From: Pseudomonadota bacterium
GTDB lineage: Bacteria > Desulfobacterota > SM23-61
Assembly: GCA_018819135.1 (NCBI GenBank)
Contig: JAHJQK010000060.1
Location: 1 to 64,000, forward strand
Length of the DNA: 64,000 bases
Reading direction: 5' to 3'
Part shown: piece by piece, positions 9,362 through 17,671 of the stretch
Layout of the letters: the number at the start of each line of letters is the position of its first letter
Position numbering within the stretch: position 1 is the stretch's first letter
Notes under the pieces: model-generated
Told to the model about the DNA's origin: nothing
Seen by the model: only the letters and a program-made list of their open reading frames with translations
Databases searched by the model: none
Translations under genes and position numbers: made by a program

Positions 9362-10420
9362 ATGATTTACCGAGAGTGCGGCATGTTCAAGGCCACTTAC
9401 GGGGCAGATATGGCCATTTTCCCCATTCCCTTGGACCGATGGGGCATTATCTTCATTCTAATTGTGGCCTTTATAGGAATGCCATTTTTGGCCAGCGACT
9501 ACTGGCTCAGCAGCATATTGATCCCTTTCTTAGTCTTTTCGCTGGCCGCCTTAGGCCTGAATTTTCTCACCGGCTACGCCGGGCAGCTCTCTTTAGGACA
9601 TGCTGCCTTTATGGCCGTGGGGGCCTATACATCGCTGATCTTGTACGGGCGATATGATGTTCCACTCCTCCTGAGCCTCTTGGGCGGTGGTCTGGTTGCC
9701 GCAGCGGTCGGCGCTGTTTTCGGCATCCCTTCCTTACGAATCAAAGGGTTTTATCTGGCCGTTTCCAGCCTGGCAGCTCAGTTCATCATCGAGTGGGTTT
9801 TAACTCACTGGAAATGGGTCAGCGGTGGGGTATTCGGAACTGTTGATACTCCCCCCATGGAAGTCTTCGGCTGGCCTATCGACACAGCGGCGAAAAAGTA
9901 TTACCTGGTCCTTTGTTTTGTGGTCTTACTGACCATCTTCGGTAAGAATTTGGTACGGGGCCAACTTGGCCGGGCCTGGATGGCCATCAGGGATATGGAC
10001 GTGGCCGCGGAGATTATCGGCATTTCGCTGTTCCGGCACAAGCTTTTAGCTTTTGCCGTGAGCTCCTTTTATGCCGGGGTGGCTGGAGGCTTGATCGCCT
10101 TCACTTATTATGGAGCGGCCAACATCGAGGCCTTTAACCTTATGGTCTCCTTCCATCTTTTAGGAATGATCATTATCGGGGGCATGGGGAGTGTCCTCGG
10201 CTCCTTCTTCGGGGGAGGATTCATTACCCTGCTGCCGATCTTTATCAACCAGTTTTCCAGATCTTTTGGGGCTGTACTCAAATCTGACCTTCTGGCCTGC
10301 ATTGAATTGATTATTTTCGGAGGGCTGATCATCTTTTTCCTTATCGTTGAGCCTTATGGTCTGGCTCGATTATGGCAGACGTTGAAGGACAAACTCAGGT
10401 TGTGGCCTTTTCCATATTAA
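9362..10420 (+). CDS. livM: ABC importer permease LivM
   Basis: 352-aa membrane permease, partner of LivH. Hydrophobic helices fill most of the chain; family motifs are GLNFLTGYAGQLSLGHAAF and the cytoplasmic loop RGQLGRAWMAIRDMD. The first 20 residues (MIYRECGM...) are polar, and a later Met (MAIFPIPLDRW, near residue 17) could be the true start; the RBS GGAG before 9362 is weak. Length is normal for LivM either way. Confidence 0.9.
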   Translation: MIYRECGMFKATYGADMAIFPIPLDRWGIIFILIVAFIGMPFLASDYWLSSILIPFLVFSLAALGLNFLTGYAGQLSLGHAAFMAVGAYTSLILYGRYDVPLLLSLLGGGLVAAAVGAVFGIPSLRIKGFYLAVSSLAAQFIIEWVLTHWKWVSGGVFGTVDTPPMEVFGWPIDTAAKKYYLVLCFVVLLTIFGKNLVRGQLGRAWMAIRDMDVAAEIIGISLFRHKLLAFAVSSFYAGVAGGLIAFTYYGAANIEAFNLMVSFHLLGMIIIGGMGSVLGSFFGGGFITLLPIFINQFSRSFGAVLKSDLLACIELIIFGGLIIFFLIVEPYGLARLWQTLKDKLRLWPFPY

Positions 10421-10555
10421 AAAAGGCAATGCATGGCTGATGATAGAAAAATAATGATGACGCGCCTGGAAGGGGGTGAGTATTTTATGCGCGTGGTTGA
10501 TCGATCAGAAGTTAATTTAAAAGAAGGGAAAAGATCAAGAAAGGAGGGATTTACC

Positions 10556-11893
10556 ATGAGACGTTTTTGGAATAATTTATTATCACTTTTGTTATTCGTT
10601 TTGGTATTCGGCCTTATGTCCCTGCCAAACCTGGTGCAAGCCCAGCAGAAGGAAGCTCCGACACAATATGTCCCTTGTCTTATTTATCGAACCGGCCCAT
10701 TTGCGCCAGGCGGTAGCGGGACTGGTAGTGGGTGGGAGGATTTCATGGAACTTGTCAATATGAAAGGAGGGGTCAACGGGATCAAATACAAATATGAGGA
10801 GTGCGAGACGGCCTATGACACTGCCAGGGGGGTGGAGTGTTATGAACGGGTTAAATCCAAGAATCCTGCCTATATGCACCCTTTTTCCACAGGGATCTCT
10901 TATGCCCTGCTTGACCGCACCGCCCGGGATAAGATACCTCTGATTTTTATGGGTTATGGCCGCGCCGATGCCTCCGACGGCCGGGTTTTTCCTTGGGCCT
11001 TTACCTTTCCGACCAACTACTGGTCCCAAAACACGGCTAAAATAAAGTTCATCGGGCAGCAGATGGGAGGAATGGACAAACTCAAAGGATTAAAAATCGC
11101 CAACCTCCATATCGATATCCCTTACGGGCAGGAAACCAAACCTCTCTTGGATGAAATGGCCAAGATGTACGGTTTCGAGGTGAAACACTTCCCCGTGCCT
11201 TGGCCCGGGATAGATCAAAAAGCCCAGTGGATGGATATTGTCCGGCGCTTTAAAGCTGACTGGGTCATCAATCGTAACTGGGGCGTCTCTTGCACCGTCC
11301 CCCTCAAAGAGGCGGCCAGGCTCGGCTTTCCCAGAAACCGCATCCTTGGGGTGTGGTGGTGCGGGTCTGAAGAGGACGTCATGCCTGCGGGACCGGCCGC
11401 TGCGGGTTATTACTCAACCAACTTCAACGGCGTTGGCCGGGATTTCCCCATCATCCAGGAGATCATTGACAAGGTCTATGGCGCCATGAAGGGCAACATC
11501 TCATTTACCCGTGTTGGTACCGTCTTCTATAACCGGGGAGTCGTTACCGGAATAGCCATGGATGAAGCCATTCGCACGGCCCACAAAAAGTTTGGGGTAC
11601 ATCCGGTGACCGGGGAAGAAATGCAGTGGGCCCTGGAGAATCTTAACATCACCGAGGAGAGGATTAAAGAAATAGGGGCCGAGGGATTGATGCCGCCGAT
11701 CAAGACCTCCTGGAAAGACCATGAGGGCGGCGGCTGGGTCCGGTTCCAGCAGTGGGATGGCCAGAAGTGGGTTCCGGTCGGTAGCTGGGTAGCTCCGATG
11801 AGGGAATTCGTCCGGGAAAGAGTCGAGAAGTCAGCGGCTAAATATGCCCAGGAGAAGGGGATAACACCCAGAACGAGTGAAGCTTTAAAGTAA
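10556..11893 (+). CDS. Periplasmic substrate-binding protein of the Liv-type importer
   Basis: Extracytoplasmic binding protein (peripl_BP_6/LivK-like) of 445 aa. ATG 10556 is chosen: AAGGAGGG lies seven bases upstream and the protein then begins with a clear signal peptide, MRRFWNN + hydrophobic core + VQAQQ cleavage region; codons from 10433 would hide it. The mature part starts with YVPCLIYRTGPFAPGGSG, the usual first strand of acid-binding members, and contains YDTARGVECYERVK. It is longer than LivK for leucine (~370 aa) and resembles the larger binding proteins found beside acyl-CoA ligases. It sits between livM and livF. Confidence 0.88.
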   Translation: MRRFWNNLLSLLLFVLVFGLMSLPNLVQAQQKEAPTQYVPCLIYRTGPFAPGGSGTGSGWEDFMELVNMKGGVNGIKYKYEECETAYDTARGVECYERVKSKNPAYMHPFSTGISYALLDRTARDKIPLIFMGYGRADASDGRVFPWAFTFPTNYWSQNTAKIKFIGQQMGGMDKLKGLKIANLHIDIPYGQETKPLLDEMAKMYGFEVKHFPVPWPGIDQKAQWMDIVRRFKADWVINRNWGVSCTVPLKEAARLGFPRNRILGVWWCGSEEDVMPAGPAAAGYYSTNFNGVGRDFPIIQEIIDKVYGAMKGNISFTRVGTVFYNRGVVTGIAMDEAIRTAHKKFGVHPVTGEEMQWALENLNITEERIKEIGAEGLMPPIKTSWKDHEGGGWVRFQQWDGQKWVPVGSWVAPMREFVRERVEKSAAKYAQEKGITPRTSEALK

Positions 11894-11921
11894 GTATATC
11901 AAGCTAAAGTGAGCCTACGCC

Positions 11922-12728
11922 ATGAATCAGAATCCTTTGCTCAGGGTCAACAACATTGAGGTTGTCTATGAGCATGTCATCCTCGTCCTGAAAGGGGTTT
12001 CCCTGGAAGTGCCCGAGGGGGGCCTGGTAGCCCTCCTCGGGGCCAACGGGGCTGGCAAAAGCACAACCCTCAAAGCCATCTCCAATCTTTTGCGGGCAGA
12101 GCGGGGCGAAGTCACCAAGGGGGTCATCGAATTCCTGGGAGAGCGCATCGATCGCCAGGATGCTGCGGAGGTGGTGCGAAGAGGCATCGTCCAGGTAATG
12201 GAAGGGAGGCGCAAATTCGAGCATCTGACCGTGGAGGATGACCTCCTCACCGGTGCCTATAGCAGGAAGGATACCCATCTTGTTAAAAAGGATATGGATC
12301 TGGTTTATGGCTATTTCCCCAGGCTGGCGGAGCGACGCAATGTGAAAACGGGCTATATCTCTGGAGGGGAACAACAGATGGTGGTCATCGGCAGAGCCCT
12401 GATGGCTCGTCCCAAGCTGATGCTTTTGGACGAACCCTCCATGGGACTGGCTCCTTTGCTGGTCGAAGAGATTTTTAACATCGTCGTCCGACTCAATCAA
12501 GAAGAGAAAATGGCCATCCTCCTGGCAGAGCAGAACGCGGCTATGGCCCTCCAGGTTGCCCGATACGGCTACATCATGGAGAATGGTCGCCTGGTTTTGG
12601 ACGGTGATTCTGATACGCTGCGCGACAATGAGGACGTGAGGGAATTTTATCTGGGCCTGACCGAGATAGGAAAGAAAAGCTATCGCAATGTGAAGCACTA
12701 CAAGCGGAGAAAACGCTGGTTAACCTGA
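11922..12728 (+). CDS. livF: ABC importer ATPase LivF
   Basis: 268-aa second ATPase. Walker A GANGAGKST at 40-48, signature YISGGEQQM near 148, Walker B LMLLDEPSMGL, H-loop ILLAEQNAAMA, end GYIMENGRLVLDG. The insert GVIEFLGERIDRQ and RGIVQVMEGRRKFEHLTVEDDLL fit LivF of the aromatic/fatty acid importer group. It ends the operon that starts with the ligase; about 120 bp without a gene separate it from the convergent LarA-like gene, and no strong terminator is visible. Confidence 0.93.
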   Translation: MNQNPLLRVNNIEVVYEHVILVLKGVSLEVPEGGLVALLGANGAGKSTTLKAISNLLRAERGEVTKGVIEFLGERIDRQDAAEVVRRGIVQVMEGRRKFEHLTVEDDLLTGAYSRKDTHLVKKDMDLVYGYFPRLAERRNVKTGYISGGEQQMVVIGRALMARPKLMLLDEPSMGLAPLLVEEIFNIVVRLNQEEKMAILLAEQNAAMALQVARYGYIMENGRLVLDGDSDTLRDNEDVREFYLGLTEIGKKSYRNVKHYKRRKRWLT

Positions 12729-12846
12729 CTTTCTTATCTTCGGTCAACTTATTTAAGCCGCTCACTATAGTTTTTAATTTAGTTTTGATTTATGTTTTTT
12801 AAATATTCGCGGCGCTCTCTTCGTTCTTTGCGGTAACCCTTTCCCC

Positions 12847-14127
12847 TCAATCCGCCCAGCGGGGCGGCCATGCCATCACCATATTCCCGGCGGCGTCAAA
12901 GGGGACATCTGGCAATCCTGAAATCACTTCCAGACTCGAATTGGCCTTGGCTTCCTTGAGCATTGGCTCGGAAGCCCAGAGGTATTCCATTTCCAGGGTG
13001 TTCTTGATCCAGACCAGGCGCAGATCTTTGGCGTCTAACACACCGGAATTGTCAAAAGCAGCCTGCAGAGCTTCGCGGTCCTGATCGAAAGCAATGGGAA
13101 TCCGGCCGCATTCCGGCCCCATGCCGGTAATGGAGTTGATCGCCGTGGGAACTGGATCAATTTTCTTCACCAAACGAGTAGTCGTGTACTCAGCGAAGCC
13201 AATGCCGATGGCGTTGCCTTCCGTCTCGGGGGTAAGATCTCGGACGAAGATGCGGGTTATCTTGGGTTCTTGGAGGGGGGGGCTGCCTATGAAGTAGAGT
13301 CGCCCGGTTACATTGGGGTCCATACCGGCGCCGCTGATATTCTTGCCGATCTCATCCACGACCAAAATATCCATCTGCTGGAAAGGCAGGCGGGGCATGA
13401 TTTCTTTAGCCTTTTTCAGCAGGGGTTTTTCTCCTTCCCAGAAGTTCTGGGGCTCCAGAAGATGGAGGGAAACAGTCTGGTCATATTGATTTTCGACGAT
13501 ACCCACGCCGAAGAAGAAGGGAAGGGCCTTGAGGATAATCGGCTGGACTTCGGAGAGCATTGTGGAATATCCATGTTTAATGGTCAGGCGATGGGCCATG
13601 AGCGCGCCTTTATGCTTGCCCATGCCAATAACCATCATTTTGTTAAGACCGCTTTCGATGGCAAAGTCAAAATCCGTATGAGGCTTGATGCGATTGACCA
13701 CAATGATTTTATCCGCCTGCGCACAGATATTGGCATCGATGAGCACGGGCGTTCCGAATTTCGTCCGCCCGATTTCTTTTACCTCCATGGAAGAAGCAAT
13801 GGGGGCGCCGACAAACTCCTCGGTGATGCCCAGGTGTTTAAGCATCTTCACCTGGCCTGCGGCAGTGGCTCCGCCGTGGGAGCCCATGCAGGGTACAAGA
13901 AAAGGTTTGGCGCCCAGATCTTTTAAACGGGTGGCGATGACCTTCAATACTTTCGCTTTATCACGGATGCCCCTGCTGCCGGCCGTGAGGGCGATGTGCT
14001 CTCCAGGCTTTACTTTCCCAGGCAAGCCGCAGCGGTCGAGGAGGACATTCATCTCCTTTTGTACGTCAGCCAGCCGTGGGGTTGAAATCTTCTGGTGAAT
14101 CTTAAATATCCGTGGTAGTGGATCCAT
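12847..14127 (-). CDS. LarA-like protein (lactate racemase N-domain family, DUF2088)
   Basis: 426 aa, about the length of nickel-dependent racemase LarA. Family features seen: GEHIALTAGSRGI near 45, MGSHGGATAAGQ near 105, NRIKPHTDFDFAIESGLNKM near 165 with the Lys/His expected around the cofactor, and GMGKHKGA. The SHGG segment lacks the Arg of true LarA (GTHR), and the other marks differ from bona fide lactate racemase, so a racemase or epimerase of another 2-hydroxy acid, or a non-enzymatic role, is likely. Strong RBS (AGGAGGG) before ATG 14127. It is the last gene of the minus-strand acid catabolic cluster, separated from it by 293 bp. Confidence 0.75.
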   Translation of the reverse strand: MDPLPRIFKIHQKISTPRLADVQKEMNVLLDRCGLPGKVKPGEHIALTAGSRGIRDKAKVLKVIATRLKDLGAKPFLVPCMGSHGGATAAGQVKMLKHLGITEEFVGAPIASSMEVKEIGRTKFGTPVLIDANICAQADKIIVVNRIKPHTDFDFAIESGLNKMMVIGMGKHKGALMAHRLTIKHGYSTMLSEVQPIILKALPFFFGVGIVENQYDQTVSLHLLEPQNFWEGEKPLLKKAKEIMPRLPFQQMDILVVDEIGKNISGAGMDPNVTGRLYFIGSPPLQEPKITRIFVRDLTPETEGNAIGIGFAEYTTTRLVKKIDPVPTAINSITGMGPECGRIPIAFDQDREALQAAFDNSGVLDAKDLRLVWIKNTLEMEYLWASEPMLKEAKANSSLEVISGLPDVPFDAAGNMVMAWPPRWAD

Positions 14128-14420
14128 CTGTTTTCCCTCCTGAAGAGTGATGAAAGAAGTATACCATATTTGTTTTTTTCCCCAAAGTATGGAAAGGCTT
14201 TTTGGCCACCCTTCAAGACCGCATCGGGGCCGAACTGAACTTAACAGGCATAACGGCCTTCCTCGAGGCCGAGGGCTTTTTACCGGCCTTTATAAAGGTT
14301 TTAATCGATCCATGCTAATTCCTCTCGGAAACCTCCGCCGGGTTTTTTTCAGGACTTTTACCCATTCCCCCTTTGGGGGCCCCTAGCCCGTATGCTGCCG
14401 CAGAGTTTTTGGGAAAAGCT
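14128..14420. other. Gap without a supportable gene
   Basis: About 290 bp. A plus-strand open stretch of some 35 codons from ~14203 has protein-like composition but no start, no RBS and no recognisable family. The region lies next to the damaged CaiB gene and may hold decayed sequence. Confidence 0.3.
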
Positions 14421-14998
14421 CTAAAGGGTTGACAGGCTATAAACGACCCCTTGCGAAAGCATGACTTGGATCTCAGAGTGGCTATATCCGAGTTCGTCCA
14501 ATATGGCGATGGTATGTTCACCTTTGAGAGGGGGAGGGAGTTCCAAAGTGAGATACTCCCCGTCAATTTCAATGGGGTTCCCCATCGTACGTATTTCTTT
14601 ATCCATGAGTTTAAACTTCCATAGGGAAATCGATTCAACAAGGGGTGAGTCATCCACAACATCCGCAAAGGTATTGATGGGGGAGCAAAGAATATCGGCC
14701 TCCTTAAAAGTCTGAATCCACTCCTCGCGGGTTTTCCCCAGGAAAACCGGGACCAGGATCTCATTCAGAGCAGCTCGGTTCTTTACCCGCAGGGAGTTAC
14801 TCCTGAACATCTCTTGTTTTTATTATTGGCCACAAAGTAGGGTCGCAACGGGTCCTCAGAACCCCTTCCCCAGTCTCCCTCCGGTCTCTCAACTTTAATA
14901 ACGGATGCTCCCATGTCGCCCAGAAGGCTTGCTGCGCAAGGCCCTGCGACGCCCTCGGTCATGTCCAAAACAGAGATTTGCCTCAATAGCCTATTCAC
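14421..14998 (-). pseudogene. CaiB/BaiF family III CoA-transferase with a large internal deletion
   Basis: The start is GTG 14998, which overlaps the stop of the preceding gene as GTGA. The first ~60 codons are a normal CaiB N-terminus (ISVLDMTEGVAGP, ASVIKVERPEGDWGR, YFVANNKNKR). Right after NNKNKR, at about 14812-14818, the frame changes and the text continues as the CaiB C-terminus (SLRVKNRAALNEIL, TREEWIQTFKEADI, LCSPINTFADVVDD) to a stop at 14421. About 190 codons are left of a ~400-residue family, so roughly 200 residues are missing, including the region of the catalytic Asp. Compare the intact relative at 59163. Surely inactive if the sequence is right. Confidence 0.85.
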
Positions 14999-15375
14999 TC
15001 CGAGCCTCCCCGTAGCGCCGCTCCCGCTCCTGCAATCCATTCCTCCGGCAACGCCTTAATCAAGGCCTGTTCTTGGATAATGGGACCACGGGAGATGTTG
15101 ATAATATAGGTGGATCTTTTCAGAGCCTTAAGCTCTCTTTCTCCGATCATCCCTTTTGTTTCATGGGTTAGCGGAACAGTGATGACCACCCAGTCAGCCT
15201 GAGGCAACATCTCCATAACGTCGGGAATGAAGGCCCCAATTTTGCCCGCTTCTTCCCGGGGGTCGGAAAGAACAATAATTTGGGCCCCTGGTGCTGCCGA
15301 GCGGATAGCGTCCAAATGACGATCCTCCAACTTGATCAGGATTAGAATCATCTTAATGGAACGCGGATTCTTCAT
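14995..15375 (-). pseudogene. D-2-hydroxyacid dehydrogenase remnant, internally deleted
   Basis: 126 codons of a family of ~320. The beginning (MILILIKLEDRHLDAIRSAAPGA to REEAGKI) is the N-terminal catalytic-domain strand pattern; it jumps directly to MLPQADWVVITVPLTHETKG and STYIINISRGPIIQEQALIKAL from the second half of the NAD domain. The GxGxxG Rossmann loop is absent. After WIAGAG, the expected LDVFEKEPLP segment is also gone; a family-like tail (YGEARSE) can be read in another frame at 14990-15015, which hints at a second deletion. It sits 13 bp after the CitE-like gene and is coupled to the CaiB remnant by GTGA overlap. Confidence 0.8.
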
Positions 15376-15388
15376 TCCCTATCTCAAA

Positions 15389-16285
15389 TTAAATTCCGTA
15401 GGTTTCTAAGCCAATGGATTTAACAAATTCGAGCATCTCCCGGGCAGTTTTCACCATGGCTTCATCTACCATGTCTCCCTTATAAGTCACTGCGGCGATC
15501 CCCTTCTTCTCTGCTTCCTCCATGGCCTGAATCAGTCCCTTATAAAAGTCAATCTCTTCCCCAGACGGAGTAAACACTTTATTGACAATCGGAACGTGGG
15601 TCGGATGCATGACCGTCTCCCCCCGAAACCCAAGCCGCCGGTTCCAATTGGCATCCCGTTCCAATCCCTCCAAATCCTTTATGTTCCACCAGGAGCTGAT
15701 TGTAGGATACTGAATACCTGCCGCCCGGCAATCCAGAACTGCTTTGGAGCGAAGAAAGAGAGTCTCCATACCCTCCTTCGACCAAATATAGCCAATGGCC
15801 CGGGCGGCGTCTCCTCCGGGGCCAGCCGCCAAGGTAACTCGCTTCACTCGCGGACAGGAAGTGGCAATCTCATAGATATTGCGCATCCCCTTAGCCGTCT
15901 CGCACCCTAATGGAGTTTCGATCGCTCCCACGGTTATCCCCATGCGCTTTTCCAGATGGGTCAATAAAGCATCCAGCTCTTTCATGTCGGCCACCGTCTC
16001 CACTTTTGGCAGCGTAACCCCATCAAGCTCCGGGCATAAAACTCCCTCGAGGTCGTTAAAGGTCAATCCCGTGGCCAAACCATTAATCCGTACGTTAACG
16101 GCTTGCCCCTTGGCCTTAAGAGCCTTAATCCCGGTCTTTACCAAGGGGCGGGCAGCTGCCTTTTCTTGATCCGGGACCGAATCCTCGAGGTCTAAAATCA
16201 GACAATCCGCCCCATAATTTATCGCCTTTTCCATCCAGGCTGGCCGGTTGCCAGGAACGAATAACGTGGAACGATAGGGTTTCAT
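15389..16285 (-). CDS. HpcH/HpaI-CitE family acyl-CoA lyase (malyl/citramalyl-CoA lyase-like)
   Basis: 298-aa TIM-barrel lyase. Motifs: MKPYRSTLFVPGNRPAWM at the start, DCLILDLEDSVP (metal/CoA site) near 30, VNVRINGL, GVTLPKVE, and GAIETPLG with the metal-binding Glu. C-terminal VMHPTHVPIVNKVF is the usual CitE-like CoA segment. The length fits malyl-CoA, citramalyl-CoA or citrate lyase beta subunits; no alpha or gamma citrate lyase subunit is nearby, so a stand-alone CoA-ester lyase that releases acetyl-CoA, pyruvate or glyoxylate is the better reading. RBS AAGGAGAAGG upstream. It is in the minus-strand acid cluster between enoyl-CoA hydratase and the dehydrogenase remnant. Confidence 0.87.
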   Translation of the reverse strand: MKPYRSTLFVPGNRPAWMEKAINYGADCLILDLEDSVPDQEKAAARPLVKTGIKALKAKGQAVNVRINGLATGLTFNDLEGVLCPELDGVTLPKVETVADMKELDALLTHLEKRMGITVGAIETPLGCETAKGMRNIYEIATSCPRVKRVTLAAGPGGDAARAIGYIWSKEGMETLFLRSKAVLDCRAAGIQYPTISSWWNIKDLEGLERDANWNRRLGFRGETVMHPTHVPIVNKVFTPSGEEIDFYKGLIQAMEEAEKKGIAAVTYKGDMVDEAMVKTAREMLEFVKSIGLETYGI

Positions 16286-16349
16286 GCTTCCTTCTCCTTT
16301 CCCCTAAAGGGTATACTAAAACAGTAGCGTAGATGGGAAAACGCTCTAT

Positions 16350-17123
16350 TTAGCGGGCTTGGTATATTGGTTTTCTCTTTTCGGCAAAAGCCCGGGGGCC
16401 CTCCTTGGCATCCTCGGTTGTGCGGAGAAATTCTTGAAAAGATTCTTCCAAACGGAGGCCATGTTCCAGGGGTAAACTTTGACTCCTTATGGCCAGCTCT
16501 TTAATAGCGCGCAAAGCTAACGGACCGTTGGCACAAAGCTGTCTGGCACACTGCTCCGCGGTCGGCATCAATTCCTTTAGAGGGACGATCTTATTGATCA
16601 GGCCGTAAGCGAGGGCTTCTTGGGCGGTCAAACGTCTTCCGAGAAGCAGCATCTCCATGGCTATGGCATAGGGGATCTGTCGTAAGGCTCTTTGCGTCCC
16701 GCCGTTTCCTGGCAAAATGCCTCTTTTTACCTCAGAAATTTCAAACCCGGCGTGTTCGGCGGCGATGCGGATGTCCGTGGCAAAAAGCAAGGTCACCCCT
16801 CCGGCCAGGCAGTACCCGTTGACCGCGGCAATCACGGGCTTCCACACCTCTAATCCCCGATTCAGGATCATGTTCTTCTGAGTAAGCCAAAAATCAGCTT
16901 TTTCGGGCGTCCGGGGAATAAAAGCCTTGAGGTCCGCCCCCGCAGTAAAGGCCTTCTCTCCTGCTCCGGTAATAATGGCTACCCAAACGTCCGGGTTGTC
17001 GCGAACATCGATCCAGGCTTTGGATAACTCGGCATAAACCTCAGCATCCATGGCATTCATTACCTCAGGCCGGTTGATGGTAATATAGGCCACCTTGTCT
17101 TTCACTTCGTATATCAGCTTCAT
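16350..17123 (-). CDS. Enoyl-CoA hydratase/isomerase family protein
   Basis: 257-aa crotonase-fold protein. ITINRPEVMNAMD at 15-27, oxyanion-hole segments AFTAGADLKAF near 60 and GYCLAGGVTLLFATDIRIA near 105, then GILPGNGGTQRALRQIP near 140 and ALAYGLINKIVP. The first catalytic Glu position (SEVKRGILPGNGGTQ) is Gly-Asn rather than the usual Glu-Gly pair, so the reaction may not be simple hydration. RBS AAAGGAGGAGG before ATG 17123. It lies 36 bp after an acyl-CoA dehydrogenase remnant. Confidence 0.9.
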   Translation of the reverse strand: MKLIYEVKDKVAYITINRPEVMNAMDAEVYAELSKAWIDVRDNPDVWVAIITGAGEKAFTAGADLKAFIPRTPEKADFWLTQKNMILNRGLEVWKPVIAAVNGYCLAGGVTLLFATDIRIAAEHAGFEISEVKRGILPGNGGTQRALRQIPYAIAMEMLLLGRRLTAQEALAYGLINKIVPLKELMPTAEQCARQLCANGPLALRAIKELAIRSQSLPLEHGLRLEESFQEFLRTTEDAKEGPRAFAEKRKPIYQAR

Positions 17124-17158
17124 ATTCTATCCTCCTCCTTTTAATTTTTTCTCCTTCC

Positions 17159-17563
17159 TTAACCAACCTTCTCAAATGGGTTGTAAGGGTAAAAACCCCG
17201 GAGAATCCCGCGGGAGATCACTTGCCGGTGAATCTCTGAAGTCCCTTCCCCGATCCTCTTGATCCGCGATTCCCGATACCATCTCTCCAGGGGCAACTCT
17301 TTGGTGACTCCCATCCCCCCATGCACCTGTATGGCCCGATCGACTACCCTTCCCACCATCTCGGTAGCAAAAAGCTTGACCATAGAGACTTCCATCCGCA
17401 AATCGCCCCCGACCTTATTCTCCATCTTCCAGGCACAGGAATACACCAACAGGCGGGCCGCATAGAGTTCCACTGCGGAATCGGCGATCATCCATTGAAT
17501 GGCTTGGCGAGAAGACAGAGGCTGGCCAAAGGTCTGGCGTACATTCGCATAGTCAACGGCTAA
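17159..17563 (-). pseudogene. Acyl-CoA dehydrogenase, C-terminal fragment only
   Basis: About 134 codons that begin abruptly with LAVDYANVRQTFGQPLSSRQ, the start of the C-terminal helical domain, and run through AIQVHGGMGVTKELPLERWYR and RIGEGTSEIHRQVI to a normal end. A stop lies just upstream in frame (near 17569), and no start codon or RBS is present before LAVDYA. Some 240 N-terminal residues, with the substrate and FAD sites of the other domains, are missing. Genes on both sides are intact. It was the first gene of the hydratase/lyase operon. Confidence 0.85.
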
Positions 17564-17671
17564 TTTTTATCTTGATTCGATAGAGGGGCAGAATCCTATC
17601 AGCGGCTAAAATTCTTGTCAAGAAAAAAAATTTCCCCTTGACCTTTTGGGGCTTTGAACCCTCGAACCCTT

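Noticed and set aside
12847-14127. Bona fide lactate racemase LarA
   Set aside because: Length fits, but the key SHGG segment lacks the LarA Arg, and no larB/larC/larE cofactor genes are in the window.
14203-14310. Plus-strand open stretch with protein-like composition
   Set aside because: No start codon, no RBS and no family; too short to separate from chance.
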